From the NCBI RefSeq assembly GCF_030064065.1, contig NZ_CP125946.1:558001-622000 (forward strand): a stretch of DNA of 64,000 nucleotides, written 5' to 3'. Made by a program: the position numbers and the translations under genes. The notes below the pieces were generated by a model, which saw only the letters and a program-made list of their open reading frames with translations, was not told the origin of the DNA and ran no database searches. Positions within the stretch are counted from its first letter, which is position 1; every line of letters begins with the position of its first letter. Positions 42,606 through 51,745 of the stretch are shown one piece after another. The stretch is from Rothia sp. SD9660Na (GTDB lineage Bacteria; Actinomycetota; Actinomycetes; Actinomycetales; Micrococcaceae).

Positions 42606-45600
42606 GTGCCCCTGCCCCTCACTTCTAGTGCCTGTGGTATCTTCTTCGCCCAGCAGCTTGACCCCGCCAACTCCTGCTACAACACGGCAGAGGTCCTAGA
42701 GGCCGGCGCGGACGTTGACCCCCTGCTCATGCGTAAGGCACTGGAACAGGTCTACGCTGAGAACGAGGGGCTGCGGGTGCGTAGCTATGCAGATGGTGCA
42801 CAGCCCGTGTGGGAGGTACTGGACCCGGAGGATTTTAGGAACCTGAACCCTGCCTTCCCGGAGGCTGTGCTGACGGGGCAGGGAAACCAGGAGCCTGCAG
42901 GGCAGGGACTACCTACCATCGTGCGTGCCTGGGCTGAGGAACTCACCGCCCTGCCCCTGGACCTGTCTACCGGGCAGACCGTACGCTCAGCCTATGTGCG
43001 CTGGGGCGGGCGGCTTTGGTTCTACCACGGAGTGCACCACCTGGTGGCAGACGGCTTTGCCGCCTTCAATGCCCTGGGCAGGGTAGCTGCGCTCTACCGC
43101 CAGCTGGCGGCGGGGCAGGAGGTAAGCGCCCAGCCCCGTGCCACCCTGGCAGAGCTGGTGGAGGCGGACGCCCAGAACACCGAGCTAGCCCAGGGGCAGG
43201 AAGCCAGCTGGCAGGAGCAAACCCTGCCGCCCCAGGTGCTGGCAACCCTCACCGCTGAGGAAGCAGATAGTACCTCCCCGCTGGTGCTTTCCCAACCGGA
43301 TACCTCCCTGGCGGGCAGAACAGCCCAGCCCTCCCCGCGCGCCCACCGCCGTTCCCTGCCGATTAGCCCCGACCTTCAAACCCGCCTACTGGCCGCCGCC
43401 CAAGCCCACGGCGTGCACTGGCCCCACCTCTTTACCGCCGCCACCGGCTCCTACCTCGCGCGAATGAGCGGCAAACCCTACGCCCAGTGTGGTCTGCCCC
43501 AGATGAACCGGCTCCTGCCCGGTAGCCAGCGCCCCTACGGCGCGGTTGCCGCCCGCACCGCTTGCACCGCCGTCAACGTCCTACCGGTAGCTGTGCCGGG
43601 CACCGGTCCCATTGCCGACGCACTCAGCGCGGTCTCTAGCCAGTTCACCCGCAACCAGAACCTCGCCCTCACCCGCCACGAAACCCTAGAACGCCACGCC
43701 GAGCAGACGGGTGGCAGACTCTTTGGCGCCCACATCAATGTGGTGCCCTTCGACGCGGTGCTCCCCCTGGGAGAGAGCACCGCTACCATTTACAACATCT
43801 CCGCCGGGCCCGTGGCAGACATGACCTTCTGCGCTCGCGGAATCCCAGGGCGCGGCAACCCCATCAGCCTGGAAGTGGACGGCAACCCCGCCCTCTACAC
43901 CGGGCAGGAGGTCGCTGACCACTGCCTGCGCCTGCTCACCTGGCTCGAAAAATGGGCACAGGAGGCAGCTTGTGGGCAGGACGCTACCCTGGACGCCCTG
44001 GGTGCCGCTACTGACGCAGAGCTAGCAGCCCTGGAAAGGCTCAACCGCACCGAACACCCGGTAGAGTACGCCACCCTGCTGAGTCGCTTTAGGGAGCAGG
44101 TAGAAAAAACCCCAGACGCTCTTGCCCTGCTGGCGCCGGCTGAATCAAACGGCGCTATAGACAGGGAGCAGGAAGCGGCACCGGACTTCTCTGTGCACCT
44201 GACCTACCGCCAGCTCGATGAACGCGCCCGCCAGCTGGCAGGCACTCTACTGACAGAGGGGCTGGAACCCGGTGCCAGGGTGGGTCTGCGGGCTGAACGG
44301 GGTAGCGCCCAGTTTGAGCTACTCTACGCCCTGCTCTATGCCGGGGCGGTCTATGTGCCACTCTCCTCGGAGCTCCCCGATACCCGAATCGGATCAATGG
44401 TGCAGGACGCAAACATCAGCCTGATTCTCAACGGCCCCGGCATTGAATCGCTTGCCGAAGAAACCGGTGCCCGTCAGCTGGCCTGGGAGGAGCTAAGCAC
44501 CCGCCCCGCCAGCCTGCAAGAAGCGGGTGCCTACCCCGGTGCCAGCACTGCGCTGGATGATACCGCCTACGTTCTCTTTACCTCCGGCTCTACCGGTAGA
44601 CCCAAGGGTGTTGCCGTCAGTCACCGTGCCCTGGATAACCGTCTACGCTGGCAGCAGTCGCAGATACCGGTGGGTGAGGGCGACCGGGTACTCCACAAGA
44701 CCGCTATCTCCTTTGATGTGCATGTCTGGGAACTCTATTGGCCCCTGCAGGAGGGCGCGGCGGTGGTGGTTGCCGCCCCCGGAGGGCACCGAGACCCCGC
44801 CTACCTAGCCCGGGTCCTTGTCGAGCAAGCCATTACCTGCCTGCATTTTGTACCCACCATGCTCTCTGCCTTCCTCACCAGCCCTGCCGCCGGCCGTCAG
44901 CTCAGCGGGCAGAACCTGGCACTGCGCTACCTGGTCTGTAGTGGCGAAGCCCTACACAGTGAGCAGGTGTCAGGCTGCCACCGCCTCACCGGCGTCTACC
45001 CGCTTAACCTCTATGGCCCCACCGAGGCAGCCATTGACGTCACCTACTGGGACACCGCCCACCAGCCCGACCGTAGCCCGGTCCCCATCGGCTACCCAGT
45101 CTGGAACACCACCCTGCATATCCTAGACCGTGCCGGGCACCCCCTACCCGCCGGAACACCCGGTGAACTTTATTTAGGCGGGGTACAACTTGCCCAGGGC
45201 TATGAGAACAATCCCGAGGCTAACACCCGTGCCTTCCACACCATTCGGTGCCAGCGGCTCTACTGCACCGGCGACATTGCCAGCCTGAACCCGGACGGCA
45301 CCCTCGCCTACCGGGGGCGCACCGACCACCAGGTCAAGATCCGCGGCCAACGTCTAGAACTGGGTGATATCGATACCGTCCTCGCCGCCCTTCCTGGGGT
45401 AAGTTCGGCTGTTACTCTAGCCCTACCGGCTCCCGGCGGAGAGCTACGTCTTGCTGGATTCCTCGAAACAGCCCAGCCCGAAGAGGATGCCGTGAAGCTT
45501 GCCCGTGAAGCCTGCGCTTCCTCGCTGCCAGATTACATGGTGCCCACCCTCTGGGCGGTCTACCCCGCCTTTCCCCTGGGCACCAGTGGCAAGGCAGATA

Positions 45601-46649
45601 GGAAAGTACTCGCCAGCCACCCCTTTACTGCTGAACCAGGTGAGCCAGACGCCCCCACCAGCCTACGCGTCCAGGAACTCTGCCAGGTTTTTGCCGAAGC
45701 CCTCAACCTCGCAGAGTACGGGGCAGACCTCAACTTCTTTGACGCCGGTGGCAACTCCCTTGCAGCCCTCCGCCTGGTTGCCCTGCTCGATACCAGGCTG
45801 GGTCTAGAGTGCAGCCTGGCTAAAGTCTTTACCGCCCCCGCCCCCAGTCTGCTTGCCCATCAGCTCACAGACGACACCCAGAGTGAGACAGCGCCCCTGC
45901 TCACCCTGCGCGAGCACCGGGCACCGGACGCTCCCGCCTACCTCTTCCTCCCACCCGCCGGCGGCCTGGGCTGGTGCTATGCCCCCTACCTCGCCCACCT
46001 GCCAGAGACCAGCGGTGTCTATACCCTCCAAGCAGAACAGTTCGACAGCCCAGATACCCCCTGGCCCGGTACCCTCAATGAACTGGCACGCACCTACGCC
46101 GATCATTGTGAGCACCTACCCACCCGCACCCTTGTTCTCCTGGGCTGGTCCGTGGGTGGTACCGCTGCACCCCTGCTCACCGCAGAACTCACCAGCCGGG
46201 GCTTCACCGTCCTCCAAACCGTACTGCTCGACGCCTACCCACCCGTCCAATGGCAAGGGTTACCGGAACCCAGCGAGGCAGAGACCTACCGCGCCCTGGT
46301 GCGCATGGCGGGGATAGAACCCGAAACAGACCCGGGTCTACCCGGTGCCCTTACTCTCCTGCGCGGTAGCGGTTCGGCGCTCGCCGCCCTGGATGAGCGG
46401 CACCTTGCCACCCTCATTGCCTCCATGCGGGCTTCTGCCACCATGATGAGGAACGCCGAGATCAGCCCTGTTTCAAGTCCTCTGCTCTCTGTGAGCGTGC
46501 CCCACCCGGAGCAACCGACGCTGGACGTCGCTGCCTGGGAGCCCCTTGCGTCAGCAGGATTTACAAGCGTCGAGATAGCCGGGGCTCACCCGGATCTGGT
46601 GCGGGCTGAAAGGCTCGGGGAGTTTATACGAAACATCGTCAATAAATAA
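42606..46649 (+). CDS. entF: EntF-like non-ribosomal peptide synthetase (C-A-T-TE), serine-activating
   Basis: A 1,347-residue synthetase with the four-domain order of EntF. The condensation domain (about 1-430) has HHLVADG with His144, His145 and Asp149. The adenylation domain (about 480-970) has LFTSGSTGRPKG, NLYGPTEAA and the GTSGKADRK lysine motif; its specificity residues read D-V-W-H-V-S-L-I-D plus Lys, a serine code close to that of EntF. The carrier domain has GGNSL (Ser1051), and the thioesterase has GWSVGG (Ser1182) and a C-terminal His1328. It should make and cyclise three dihydroxybenzoyl-serine units. Substrate and product are inferred from the code and context. GTG 42606 is preceded by AAAGG. 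Confidence 0.94.
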   Translation: MPLPLTSSACGIFFAQQLDPANSCYNTAEVLEAGADVDPLLMRKALEQVYAENEGLRVRSYADGAQPVWEVLDPEDFRNLNPAFPEAVLTGQGNQEPAGQGLPTIVRAWAEELTALPLDLSTGQTVRSAYVRWGGRLWFYHGVHHLVADGFAAFNALGRVAALYRQLAAGQEVSAQPRATLAELVEADAQNTELAQGQEASWQEQTLPPQVLATLTAEEADSTSPLVLSQPDTSLAGRTAQPSPRAHRRSLPISPDLQTRLLAAAQAHGVHWPHLFTAATGSYLARMSGKPYAQCGLPQMNRLLPGSQRPYGAVAARTACTAVNVLPVAVPGTGPIADALSAVSSQFTRNQNLALTRHETLERHAEQTGGRLFGAHINVVPFDAVLPLGESTATIYNISAGPVADMTFCARGIPGRGNPISLEVDGNPALYTGQEVADHCLRLLTWLEKWAQEAACGQDATLDALGAATDAELAALERLNRTEHPVEYATLLSRFREQVEKTPDALALLAPAESNGAIDREQEAAPDFSVHLTYRQLDERARQLAGTLLTEGLEPGARVGLRAERGSAQFELLYALLYAGAVYVPLSSELPDTRIGSMVQDANISLILNGPGIESLAEETGARQLAWEELSTRPASLQEAGAYPGASTALDDTAYVLFTSGSTGRPKGVAVSHRALDNRLRWQQSQIPVGEGDRVLHKTAISFDVHVWELYWPLQEGAAVVVAAPGGHRDPAYLARVLVEQAITCLHFVPTMLSAFLTSPAAGRQLSGQNLALRYLVCSGEALHSEQVSGCHRLTGVYPLNLYGPTEAAIDVTYWDTAHQPDRSPVPIGYPVWNTTLHILDRAGHPLPAGTPGELYLGGVQLAQGYENNPEANTRAFHTIRCQRLYCTGDIASLNPDGTLAYRGRTDHQVKIRGQRLELGDIDTVLAALPGVSSAVTLALPAPGGELRLAGFLETAQPEEDAVKLAREACASSLPDYMVPTLWAVYPAFPLGTSGKADRKVLASHPFTAEPGEPDAPTSLRVQELCQVFAEALNLAEYGADLNFFDAGGNSLAALRLVALLDTRLGLECSLAKVFTAPAPSLLAHQLTDDTQSETAPLLTLREHRAPDAPAYLFLPPAGGLGWCYAPYLAHLPETSGVYTLQAEQFDSPDTPWPGTLNELARTYADHCEHLPTRTLVLLGWSVGGTAAPLLTAELTSRGFTVLQTVLLDAYPPVQWQGLPEPSEAETYRALVRMAGIEPETDPGLPGALTLLRGSGSALAALDERHLATLIASMRASATMMRNAEISPVSSPLLSVSVPHPEQPTLDVAAWEPLASAGFTSVEIAGAHPDLVRAERLGEFIRNIVNK

Positions 46650-46683
46650 GATAAGAAAAAGTTTCGTAATAGGCGGTGTTTTC

Positions 46684-46713
46684 TTGATATTAAGGGTTAC
46701 TTAACTGGATAAT
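46684..46713 (+). promoter_or_regulatory. Strong promoter with possible iron box in its spacer
   Basis: TTGATA (46684-46689) and GATAAT (46708-46713) are 18 bp apart. The spacer holds TTAAGGGTTACTTAACTG; its TAAGGG followed by TTAAC resembles TAAGGG and TTAAGAAC upstream of fepB and matches about 10 of 19 DtxR/IdeR consensus positions. A repressor bound there would block the polymerase. It drives the beta-propeller surface gene. Confidence 0.6.
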
Positions 46714-46798
46714 CAGTGATGGCACACAAAAAGGTTAAAGGCCTCCCACACTGAGGTCTGGAGCCGTGACACACCTAATTCTCTAAGGAAGTAGTTCC

Positions 46799-48997
46799 AT
46801 GACTATCCCCGCCTCCCCGAAGACCAAGCGCTTCGCCGCTGTGGCAGGCACCGCCGCCATCCTCGCCAGTGGCTTCACCGCAGTCCCCGCGGCTTTCGCC
46901 GCCGAAACCGCAGACTCCACCGGTGACGCCTGCATGTACCGCCCCGTCTCTGTCACCGCCACCCAGACCCAGGGCCTACCCGGCCAGTACATGGGTGGCT
47001 ACTCCGCCAAGAACAACGTCCTGTGGGCAACCAGCTCCAGCGGTCGTCCGCCCATCATGACCTCCACCCTTGCCAAGATCGACCCCGCCACCATGCAGGT
47101 GCTCAACACCGTTGGTCTGAACACCGCAGACTACTCACCCCGCGGCTGGGATCAGGAAACCCCCGCAGGTAAGCAGGTCGCAGGTGCCTACGGCGTGGGC
47201 GTGGACGACGCCAACAACCTGGTCTGGGTGACCAACACCCGCACCAACTCTGTTACCGCCTTCGATCAGACCACCATGAAGAAGGTCTTCTCCACCCTGG
47301 ATCAGCCCGAGGGTGAGCGCGTGGAAATCCCCCACCCCCGCGAGGTGCGCATTGCTAACGGCAAGGTGTTCGTTGGTGTGCAGGGTGGCCTGGTGGTCTT
47401 TGACGCTGCCACCCAGGACTACATCACCACCGTTGCCTTCTCTGAGGCAGACGGCCGTAAGACCTCTGTCATGAACTTCGCGCTGGATGAGGCTAATGGC
47501 CTGGGTTACTTCCCCACCTTTGGCACCAACCAGCTCACCGTGGTTGACCTCAACACACTGCAGATCAAAACCGATATCACCGTAACTCTTCAGGGTAATG
47601 ATGACACCGTGGGCCTGGTACCCTCAGACGTCACCTTCGATAACTCCCTCAACGAGCTCTACGTTTCTAGCCAGGGTACCGACGGCAAGAACGCCGGTGT
47701 AGGTATCTACGACAAGACCACCGGCGCCTTCAAGAAGTTCATTGACTTCGGCACCCAGGGCCTAGCAATCACCTCGGATGAAGACCAGGATCTGCTCTAC
47801 GCCACCGACTACAAGACCGGCGCCTACTATGTCATCGATGGGCGCACCCACAACATCGCAGCAACCGTCAACCGTACCCAGGGTGACGGCATGGGCGGTA
47901 ATGACGTGATTGTCACCCCGCACGGCGTCTTCGGTCTGGGACGTTCCTCCGTATACGAGAACGTAGAGGTTCCCTTCACCCTTGACTACAAGACCGGCCA
48001 GTACAAGACCAGCTTCACCGAAATTAAGGGGCTAACCAATACCGCCGCTGAAGGTCAGCCCGCCAACTGGGTCGAGGCGGATCCCAGCCCCATCAACGCC
48101 AACGTCATCACCAAGTTCACTGCTGTGGCGGGTGAGGCAGTAGCCGTGGCTCCGACCGTAGGTGATGAGGTCATCAACTCCTTCGAGGGGGAGGCGAAGG
48201 ACGGCGCCAAGCTGGTTATCACCAATGTCACCGAGGGCGGCACCATGACGCTCACCGGCACCGGCTTCGAGCACCCCGACGGCACCGGTTCGGTACTGGG
48301 CGTCCTGCTCGACGACCGCGGCACCTCCTACAAGGACCAGGAGGGTGGCGTATCTGCCACCATTGAGGCAGACGCAGACGGTAACTTCTCTGTTACCCTG
48401 CCCGTACCCACCGCTGAGAACGCAAACCAGGCATGGGTAGAGGGCTCAGCTCACCGCGTCCGCGTGCTCTCCGGTTCCCTCAAGGACGGCGATACCGCCC
48501 GCACCCTGCCCATCGAGGTGACTGTTGCGGCTGCACCGGCAGGCTCCTGCGAAGCTCCCACTTCCGTCTCTGTAGACCCCACTCTGGTTGCTTTCCAGGG
48601 CTACGGCACCTTTGTTGACTCGGCAACCGGTCTGGATATTGTGGAGCCCACCCCTGCTCCCACCGAGCCTGTAGTTCCCGCTCCCACCGCTGAGCCGACT
48701 TCCTCTGCCGCCCCCACTGCTGCACCTAGCTCAGCTCCCTCAGCTGACGCCAGCGAGAGCGCTGCTCCCAGCGCCTCAGCAGATGACAAGGGCTCTAAGG
48801 ACGCCGCCCCCAGCGCTTCTGCCTCATCTAGCGATGCTGCAGTAGCTAACAACGGTGGAAACACCGGCTCCAGCAACGCAACCTCCGGCAAGAAGAGCCT
48901 TGCCCACACCGGCGTTAGCGTAGCTGCCATCTTTGGTGTTGGCGCTGCTGCCCTTGCCATCGGTGGCGTGATGGTAGCCCGCCGCCGCCAGGCATAG
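46799..48997 (+). CDS. LAxTG-anchored beta-propeller/Ig-like surface protein
   Basis: The 732-residue protein has a signal peptide (about 1-36), a YncE/YVTN-type beta-propeller (about 40-420, blades such as NNLVWVTNTRTNSVTAFD and NELYVSSQGT), one Ig-like module (about 445-590) ending AHRVRVLSGSLKDGD, an Ala/Pro/Ser-rich stalk (about 620-695) and a sorting signal LAHTG (701-705) with membrane span and RRRQA tail. LAxTG is the class E sortase type of motif in actinobacteria. The Ig module is of the same family as those beside fepB. It has its own promoter and terminator. Ligand binding at the cell wall, perhaps of the ferric siderophore, is an inference. Confidence 0.88.
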   Translation: MTIPASPKTKRFAAVAGTAAILASGFTAVPAAFAAETADSTGDACMYRPVSVTATQTQGLPGQYMGGYSAKNNVLWATSSSGRPPIMTSTLAKIDPATMQVLNTVGLNTADYSPRGWDQETPAGKQVAGAYGVGVDDANNLVWVTNTRTNSVTAFDQTTMKKVFSTLDQPEGERVEIPHPREVRIANGKVFVGVQGGLVVFDAATQDYITTVAFSEADGRKTSVMNFALDEANGLGYFPTFGTNQLTVVDLNTLQIKTDITVTLQGNDDTVGLVPSDVTFDNSLNELYVSSQGTDGKNAGVGIYDKTTGAFKKFIDFGTQGLAITSDEDQDLLYATDYKTGAYYVIDGRTHNIAATVNRTQGDGMGGNDVIVTPHGVFGLGRSSVYENVEVPFTLDYKTGQYKTSFTEIKGLTNTAAEGQPANWVEADPSPINANVITKFTAVAGEAVAVAPTVGDEVINSFEGEAKDGAKLVITNVTEGGTMTLTGTGFEHPDGTGSVLGVLLDDRGTSYKDQEGGVSATIEADADGNFSVTLPVPTAENANQAWVEGSAHRVRVLSGSLKDGDTARTLPIEVTVAAAPAGSCEAPTSVSVDPTLVAFQGYGTFVDSATGLDIVEPTPAPTEPVVPAPTAEPTSSAAPTAAPSSAPSADASESAAPSASADDKGSKDAAPSASASSSDAAVANNGGNTGSSNATSGKKSLAHTGVSVAAIFGVGAAALAIGGVMVARRRQA

Positions 48998-49046
48998 GCA
49001 GGTTCTACCGCCGCACCACCACCGGAACTGATGCCGGGATAGGGGA

Positions 49047-49090
49047 GCGGGGTGAAAGCAACCTTTGCGTTGCTTTCACCCCGCTTTTCT
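49047..49090 (+). terminator. Terminator closing the iron-acquisition locus
   Basis: A perfect 16-bp stem (49047-49062 with 49069-49084) with a 6-nt loop is followed by TTTTCTG. It separates the surface-protein gene from the ribosomal spc operon. Confidence 0.93.
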
Positions 49091-49165
49091 GCCTGCTGGC
49101 ACCGGGGTGTCTGTGCCCCGAAACACCTGCTATTCCGCAGAAGAGAGTGACTAAGCACTCTGTTG

Positions 49166-49194
49166 TTGATCAAATCCCTATGGTAGAGTTATAG
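49166..49194 (+). promoter_or_regulatory. Promoter of the spc operon
   Basis: TTGATC (49166-49171) and TTATAG (49189-49194) are separated by 17 bp. A leader of roughly 245 nt would follow before rplN, containing CG-rich hairpins (for example around CCGCGGGGTTCGCCCG near 49260). A promoter is needed here because the S10 operon ends in a terminator 17 kb upstream. Confidence 0.6.
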
Positions 49195-49445
49195 GTCTGT
49201 GCGAGATATCTTCCCGCACAACCACGGATTTTTTCGTGCCACAACATAATGCCGCTATACCGCGGGGTTCGCCCGCTCCATGCGGGTCTAGATGTTCGGG
49301 GCATGACCAAATCCCAGGCGTGTCCGCCAACTCTCCTCGAAATCATCGGTGGTAGAGACCGGCGCGTCAACATCCCGTAGAAATGTTCCGCAAGGCTGGC
49401 TCACAAAATACCGTGTGTCGGAACCGGCGAGACGACAGGAGAAAT

Positions 49446-49817
49446 ATGATTCAGCAGGAGTCACGACTCAAGGTTGCTGACAACACCGGTGCGAAGGAAA
49501 TCCTGACCATCCGTGTTCTCGGTGGCTCAAAGCGTCGTTACGCAGGCATTGGCGACATCATCGTCGCAACCGTCAAGGACGCAATCCCCGGCGGTACCGT
49601 AAAGAAGGGCGACGTTGTTAAGGCAGTAGTCGTCCGCACCAAGAAGGAAGTACGTCGTCCCGACGGCTCCTACATCAAGTTCGACGAGAACTCAGCAGTA
49701 ATTCTCAAGAACACCGATGGTGACCCCCGTGGCACACGTATCTTCGGACCTGTTGGCCGCGAACTGCGCGACAAGAAGTTCATGAAGATCATTTCACTTG
49801 CTCCGGAGGTGCTCTAA
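49446..49817 (+). CDS. rplN: 50S ribosomal protein L14
   Basis: L14 (123 residues) forms an inter-subunit bridge. I start it at ATG 49446, giving [18 protein letters not shown], the universal N-terminus, with AGGAGA upstream; the open frame extends 21 codons further up without family support. It is the first gene of the spc operon. Confidence 0.98.
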   Translation: MIQQESRLKVADNTGAKEILTIRVLGGSKRRYAGIGDIIVATVKDAIPGGTVKKGDVVKAVVVRTKKEVRRPDGSYIKFDENSAVILKNTDGDPRGTRIFGPVGRELRDKKFMKIISLAPEVL

Positions 49818-49820
49818 CTC

Positions 49821-50156
49821 ATGGCTAAGATCAAGTCTGGCGACCTGGTACAGGTTATTTCAGGTGCAGATAAGGGTAAGCAGGGCAAGGTTCTGAAGGT
49901 ATTCCCCAAGACCGAGCGCGTGCTGGTTGAAGGCGTTAAGATCGTCACCAAGCACAACAAGGCTAACCCCATGACCGGCGAAGCTGGCGGCATCGAAAAG
50001 GTTGAGGCACCGATTCACGTTTCAAACGTTGCAATCGTTGATCCCGAGACCAAGAAGCCGACCCGCGTTGGTTACCGCCTCGAGACCGTAGAGCGCAATG
50101 GCAAGGAACGCACCGTTCGCGTTCGCGTTGCCAAGAGCTCGGGTAAGGACATCTAA
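49821..50156 (+). CDS. rplX: 50S ribosomal protein L24
   Basis: L24 (111 residues) is an early assembly protein. The KOW motif [18 protein letters not shown] opens the protein. It lies three bases after rplN, and its stop overlaps rplE as TAATG. Confidence 0.98.
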   Translation: MAKIKSGDLVQVISGADKGKQGKVLKVFPKTERVLVEGVKIVTKHNKANPMTGEAGGIEKVEAPIHVSNVAIVDPETKKPTRVGYRLETVERNGKERTVRVRVAKSSGKDI

Positions 50157-50716
50157 TGACCGAAGCAAAGATTACCCCTCGTTTCAAGACTAAGTTCAAC
50201 GAAGTAGTCACCCCCGCCCTGCAGGAAGAGTTCAAGTACGAGAACGTCATGCAGGCACCGAAGATCGTTAAGGTCGTCGTTAACATGGGTGTTGGTGAAG
50301 CTGCTAAGGACGCGAAGCTCATGGATGGTGCCATCCGCGACCTCACCGCTATCACCGGTCAGAAGCCGCTCGTTACCCGCGCGAAGAAGTCCATCGCACA
50401 GTTCAAGTTGCGTGAAGGTCAGCCCATCGGCGCACACGTCACCCTCCGTGGCGATCGCATGTGGGAATTCCTCGACCGCCTCGTCACCCTGGCACTTCCC
50501 CGTATCCGCGACTTCCGCGGCCTCTCGGACCGCCAGTTCGACGGTAACGGTAACTACACCTTCGGTTTGACCGAACAGTCAATGTTCCACGAAATCGATC
50601 AGGACTCAATCGATCGCGTACGTGGTATGGACATCACCGTAGTAACCACCGCAAAGACCGACGATGAAGGCCGTGCGCTTCTGAAGGCACTCGGCTTCCC
50701 GTTCAAGACCCAGTAA
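50156..50716 (+). CDS. rplE: 50S ribosomal protein L5
   Basis: L5 (186 residues) binds 5S r[15 protein letters not shown] ([11 protein letters not shown]) and the [12 protein letters not shown] segment are conserved. The rpsN gene that often follows L5 in this operon is missing; a 67-bp gap leads to rpsH. Confidence 0.98.
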   Translation: MTEAKITPRFKTKFNEVVTPALQEEFKYENVMQAPKIVKVVVNMGVGEAAKDAKLMDGAIRDLTAITGQKPLVTRAKKSIAQFKLREGQPIGAHVTLRGDRMWEFLDRLVTLALPRIRDFRGLSDRQFDGNGNYTFGLTEQSMFHEIDQDSIDRVRGMDITVVTTAKTDDEGRALLKALGFPFKTQ

Positions 50717-50783
50717 CGACTACGTTATAGGTCCGCACCGAATCACGGTGAGGAAACCATAACGAGGAAGGGCTCAGCCCACC

Positions 50784-51182
50784 ATGACTATGACAGATCC
50801 TGTCGCAGATATGCTGACCCGTTTGCGCAACGCAAACTCAGCACATCACGACACCGTGTCAATGCCTTACTCCAAGCTCAAGGCTCGCATCGCCGAGATC
50901 CTCAAGGCTGAAGGCTACATCGCTGACTTCAAGGAAGAGGAAGCAAAGGTCGGTAAGACCCTCACCCTCGAACTGAAGTTCGGCCCCTCACGTGAGCGCT
51001 CCATTGTAGGCGTTCGCCGAATTTCCAAGCCGGGTCTGCGTGTATACGCAAAGTCCACCAACCTGCCCCAGGTACACGGTGGCCTCGGCATCGCAATCCT
51101 GTCAACCTCTTCAGGTCTGCTCACTGACAAGCAGGCTGCGAAGAAGGGTGTTGGCGGCGAAGTCGTCGCTTACATCTGGTAG
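50784..51182 (+). CDS. rpsH: 30S ribosomal protein S8
   Basis: S8 (132 residues) binds the central domain of 16S rRNA and in some bacteria represses the spc operon. [14 protein letters not shown] and the C-terminal GGEVVAYIW are diagnostic. Confidence 0.98.
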   Translation: MTMTDPVADMLTRLRNANSAHHDTVSMPYSKLKARIAEILKAEGYIADFKEEEAKVGKTLTLELKFGPSRERSIVGVRRISKPGLRVYAKSTNLPQVHGGLGIAILSTSSGLLTDKQAAKKGVGGEVVAYIW

Positions 51183-51206
51183 TCGGTAGAAGAGAAAGGA
51201 AGAAGA

Positions 51207-51743
51207 ATGTCACGTATTGGACGTCTCCCCATCTCGGTTCCTGCCGGCGTTGAGGTAAAGATCGACGGCAACGTAGTTGCTGTTAAGGGTGCAAAGGGCG
51301 AGCTGACCCACGAGGTCGCAGCTCCCATCACCGTTGCACTCGAAGACGGTGTTGTCACCGTTTCCCGCCCGAACGATGAGCGTGCATCACGTTCACTGCA
51401 CGGCCTGACCCGCACCCTGATTCAGAACATGATCATCGGTGTTACCGAGGGCTACTCCAAGAAGCTCGAAATCGTTGGTACCGGTTACCGCGTAACCGCT
51501 AAGGGTTCCGACCTCGAGTTCGCACTTGGCTACTCACACCCCATCACCATCGAAGCACCCGAGGGTATCACCTTCGCTGTTGAGGGCGCTAACAAGCTGA
51601 CCGTTTCCGGTATCAGCAAGCAGCAGGTAGGCCAGGTAGCCGCTAACATCCGCGGTCTGCGCAAGCCCGATCCCTACAAGGGTAAGGGTGTTCGCTACGA
51701 AGGCGAGCAGATCCGTCGCAAGGTCGGAAAGGCTGGTAAGTAA
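51207..51743 (+). CDS. rplF: 50S ribosomal protein L6
   Basis: L6 (178 residues) lies near the factor-binding site. [16 protein letters not shown] at the start and the C-terminal [16 protein letters not shown] are conserved. Two bases separate it from rplR. Confidence 0.98.
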   Translation: MSRIGRLPISVPAGVEVKIDGNVVAVKGAKGELTHEVAAPITVALEDGVVTVSRPNDERASRSLHGLTRTLIQNMIIGVTEGYSKKLEIVGTGYRVTAKGSDLEFALGYSHPITIEAPEGITFAVEGANKLTVSGISKQQVGQVAANIRGLRKPDPYKGKGVRYEGEQIRRKVGKAGK

Positions 51744-51745
51744 CA

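Noticed and set aside
31865..49445. Insertion sequence, integron or phage borders of the iron locus
   Set aside because: I looked for transposase or integrase frames, tRNA genes and direct repeats at both edges and saw none.
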